Below the pieces are notes generated by a model, which was given only the letters and a program-made list of their open reading frames with translations, had not been told where the DNA came from and did not search any database. A DNA stretch of 64,000 nt from Alicycliphilus denitrificans K601 (GTDB lineage: Bacteria; Pseudomonadota; Gammaproteobacteria; Burkholderiales; Burkholderiaceae_C): positions 2,373,001-2,437,000 of the forward strand of contig NC_015422.1 of NCBI RefSeq assembly GCF_000204645.1, given 5' to 3'. Below, piece after piece: positions 63,603 through 64,000 of this stretch; position 1 is the stretch's first letter, and each line of letters starts with the position of its first letter. The position numbers and the translations under genes are program-made.

Positions 63603-64000
63603 GTGAAGCGCTACGAACAATTGGCGGGCGACATTGCGGAATCCATTGCCAACGGCACACTGCCGCCGGGGGCCCGGCTGCCATCCGTGCGCCAGACAAC
63701 AGCCAACCGAGGGGTCAGTCCTTCCACCGTATTCCAGGCCTACTACCTGCTTGAAGCTCGCGGCCTGATTCAGGCCAGGCCGCGCTCGGGCTACTACGTG
63801 GCTTCCGGCGCCGCCGGCGTGTCAGAGCCGGAGCCTTCTCGGCCCAGCGGCGAGCAGCAGGACGTGGAAGTTTCCGAACTGGTCTTCCAGGTTTTGGAGC
63901 ACATGCGTGACCGCGATCTGATTCCGCTGGGATCCGCCTTTCCCGATCCTTCGCTGTTTCCGCTCGATAAATTGGCGATGGCGCAAAGCAAGGCCATGCG
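63603..64000 (+). CDS. MocR/PdxR-type PLP-dependent regulator (partial, runs off right edge)
   Basis: At least 132 residues visible. The GTG at 63603 follows AGGA and starts VKRYEQLAGDIAESIANGTL, then PPGARLPSVRQTTANRGVSP and STVFQAYYLLEARGLIQARP: a GntR winged helix. A linker (EPEPSRPSGEQQ) leads into RDLIPLGSAFPDPSLFPLDK, the beginning of the aminotransferase-like domain of MocR regulators. The remaining domain lies outside the window. It probably regulates the divergent lrgA-lrgB operon. Confidence 0.85.
   Translation, partial: MKRYEQLAGDIAESIANGTLPPGARLPSVRQTTANRGVSPSTVFQAYYLLEARGLIQARPRSGYYVASGAAGVSEPEPSRPSGEQQDVEVSELVFQVLEHMRDRDLIPLGSAFPDPSLFPLDKLAMAQSKAM

Overview
The window is a stretch of chromosome from a GC-rich beta-proteobacterium, most likely a member of the Comamonadaceae (Acidovorax/Alicycliphilus-like). 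The evidence is a very high G/C content at third positions, the gene families present (Bug-type binding protein, DUF3014, META/DUF4377 lipoprotein, betaproteobacterial AspA, TilS-LysC and TruC) and a dispersed palindromic repeat built around GCGCTTG...CAAGCGC and ending in CAGCTAT, which I recall from that family. The genus is an inference. Coding density is high, many neighbours overlap by 4 nt, and no phage, CRISPR array or complete insertion sequence was seen.

Layout. 0-17.7 kb: housekeeping and mixed genes: an unrecognised Trp-rich protein running off the left edge, truC, a DHH phosphoesterase, an MFS exporter, a secreted nuclease, rarD, rluE, an M23 peptidase, aspA, glnS, a proline/tyrosine-rich secreted protein ending in six histidines, aroQ, two hydrolases, arfB, a LigB-type dioxygenase and DUF3014. 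17.7-20.9 kb: an Lrp-type regulator divergent from a stand-alone AceE-type E1 (MdeB-like). 20.9-24.2 kb: amidase and Bug binding protein divergent from a LysR regulator. 24.2-31.2 kb: a complete tetronate (L-threonate/D-erythronate) catabolic operon with a FadR-type regulator and an MFS permease (ltnD, denD, otnK, otnC, otnI), converting C4 sugar acids to dihydroxyacetone phosphate. 31.3-36.6 kb: a leftward envelope/housekeeping cluster (mtfA, lpxH, two tandem cyclophilins, an L,D-transpeptidase and a TPR protein). 36.8-42.3 kb: cysS, a DNA glycosylase, accA, tilS, lysC. 42.3-47.8 kb: a CLC transporter, tRNA-Ser(GCU), then a TetR-HlyD-FtsX-ATPase exporter operon with a probable operator. 47.9-57.2 kb: a lytic transglycosylase, sbcB, a sirtuin, a fused AI-2E-family/GAF membrane protein, GNAT, upp, a threonine-dehydratase-like enzyme and yebC.

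57.2-64 kb looks different. Codon third positions are less GC-rich, the palindromic repeat is absent, and the left boundary holds decayed gene fragments (including a luciferase-like monooxygenase tail). It carries a respiratory module, ccoG-cydA-cydB-DUF2474, and a leftward lrgA-lrgB-orphan operon divergent from a MocR/PdxR-type regulator cut by the right edge. This block reads as acquired or rearranged DNA.

The most distinctive signal is the dispersed repeat: about eleven recognisable copies in the first 56.4 kb, in both orientations. Five lie between convergent genes. Several provide start codons, stop codons or C-terminal codons of the adjacent genes, and one or two lie in frame inside conserved enzymes (the AceE-type E1 and TilS).
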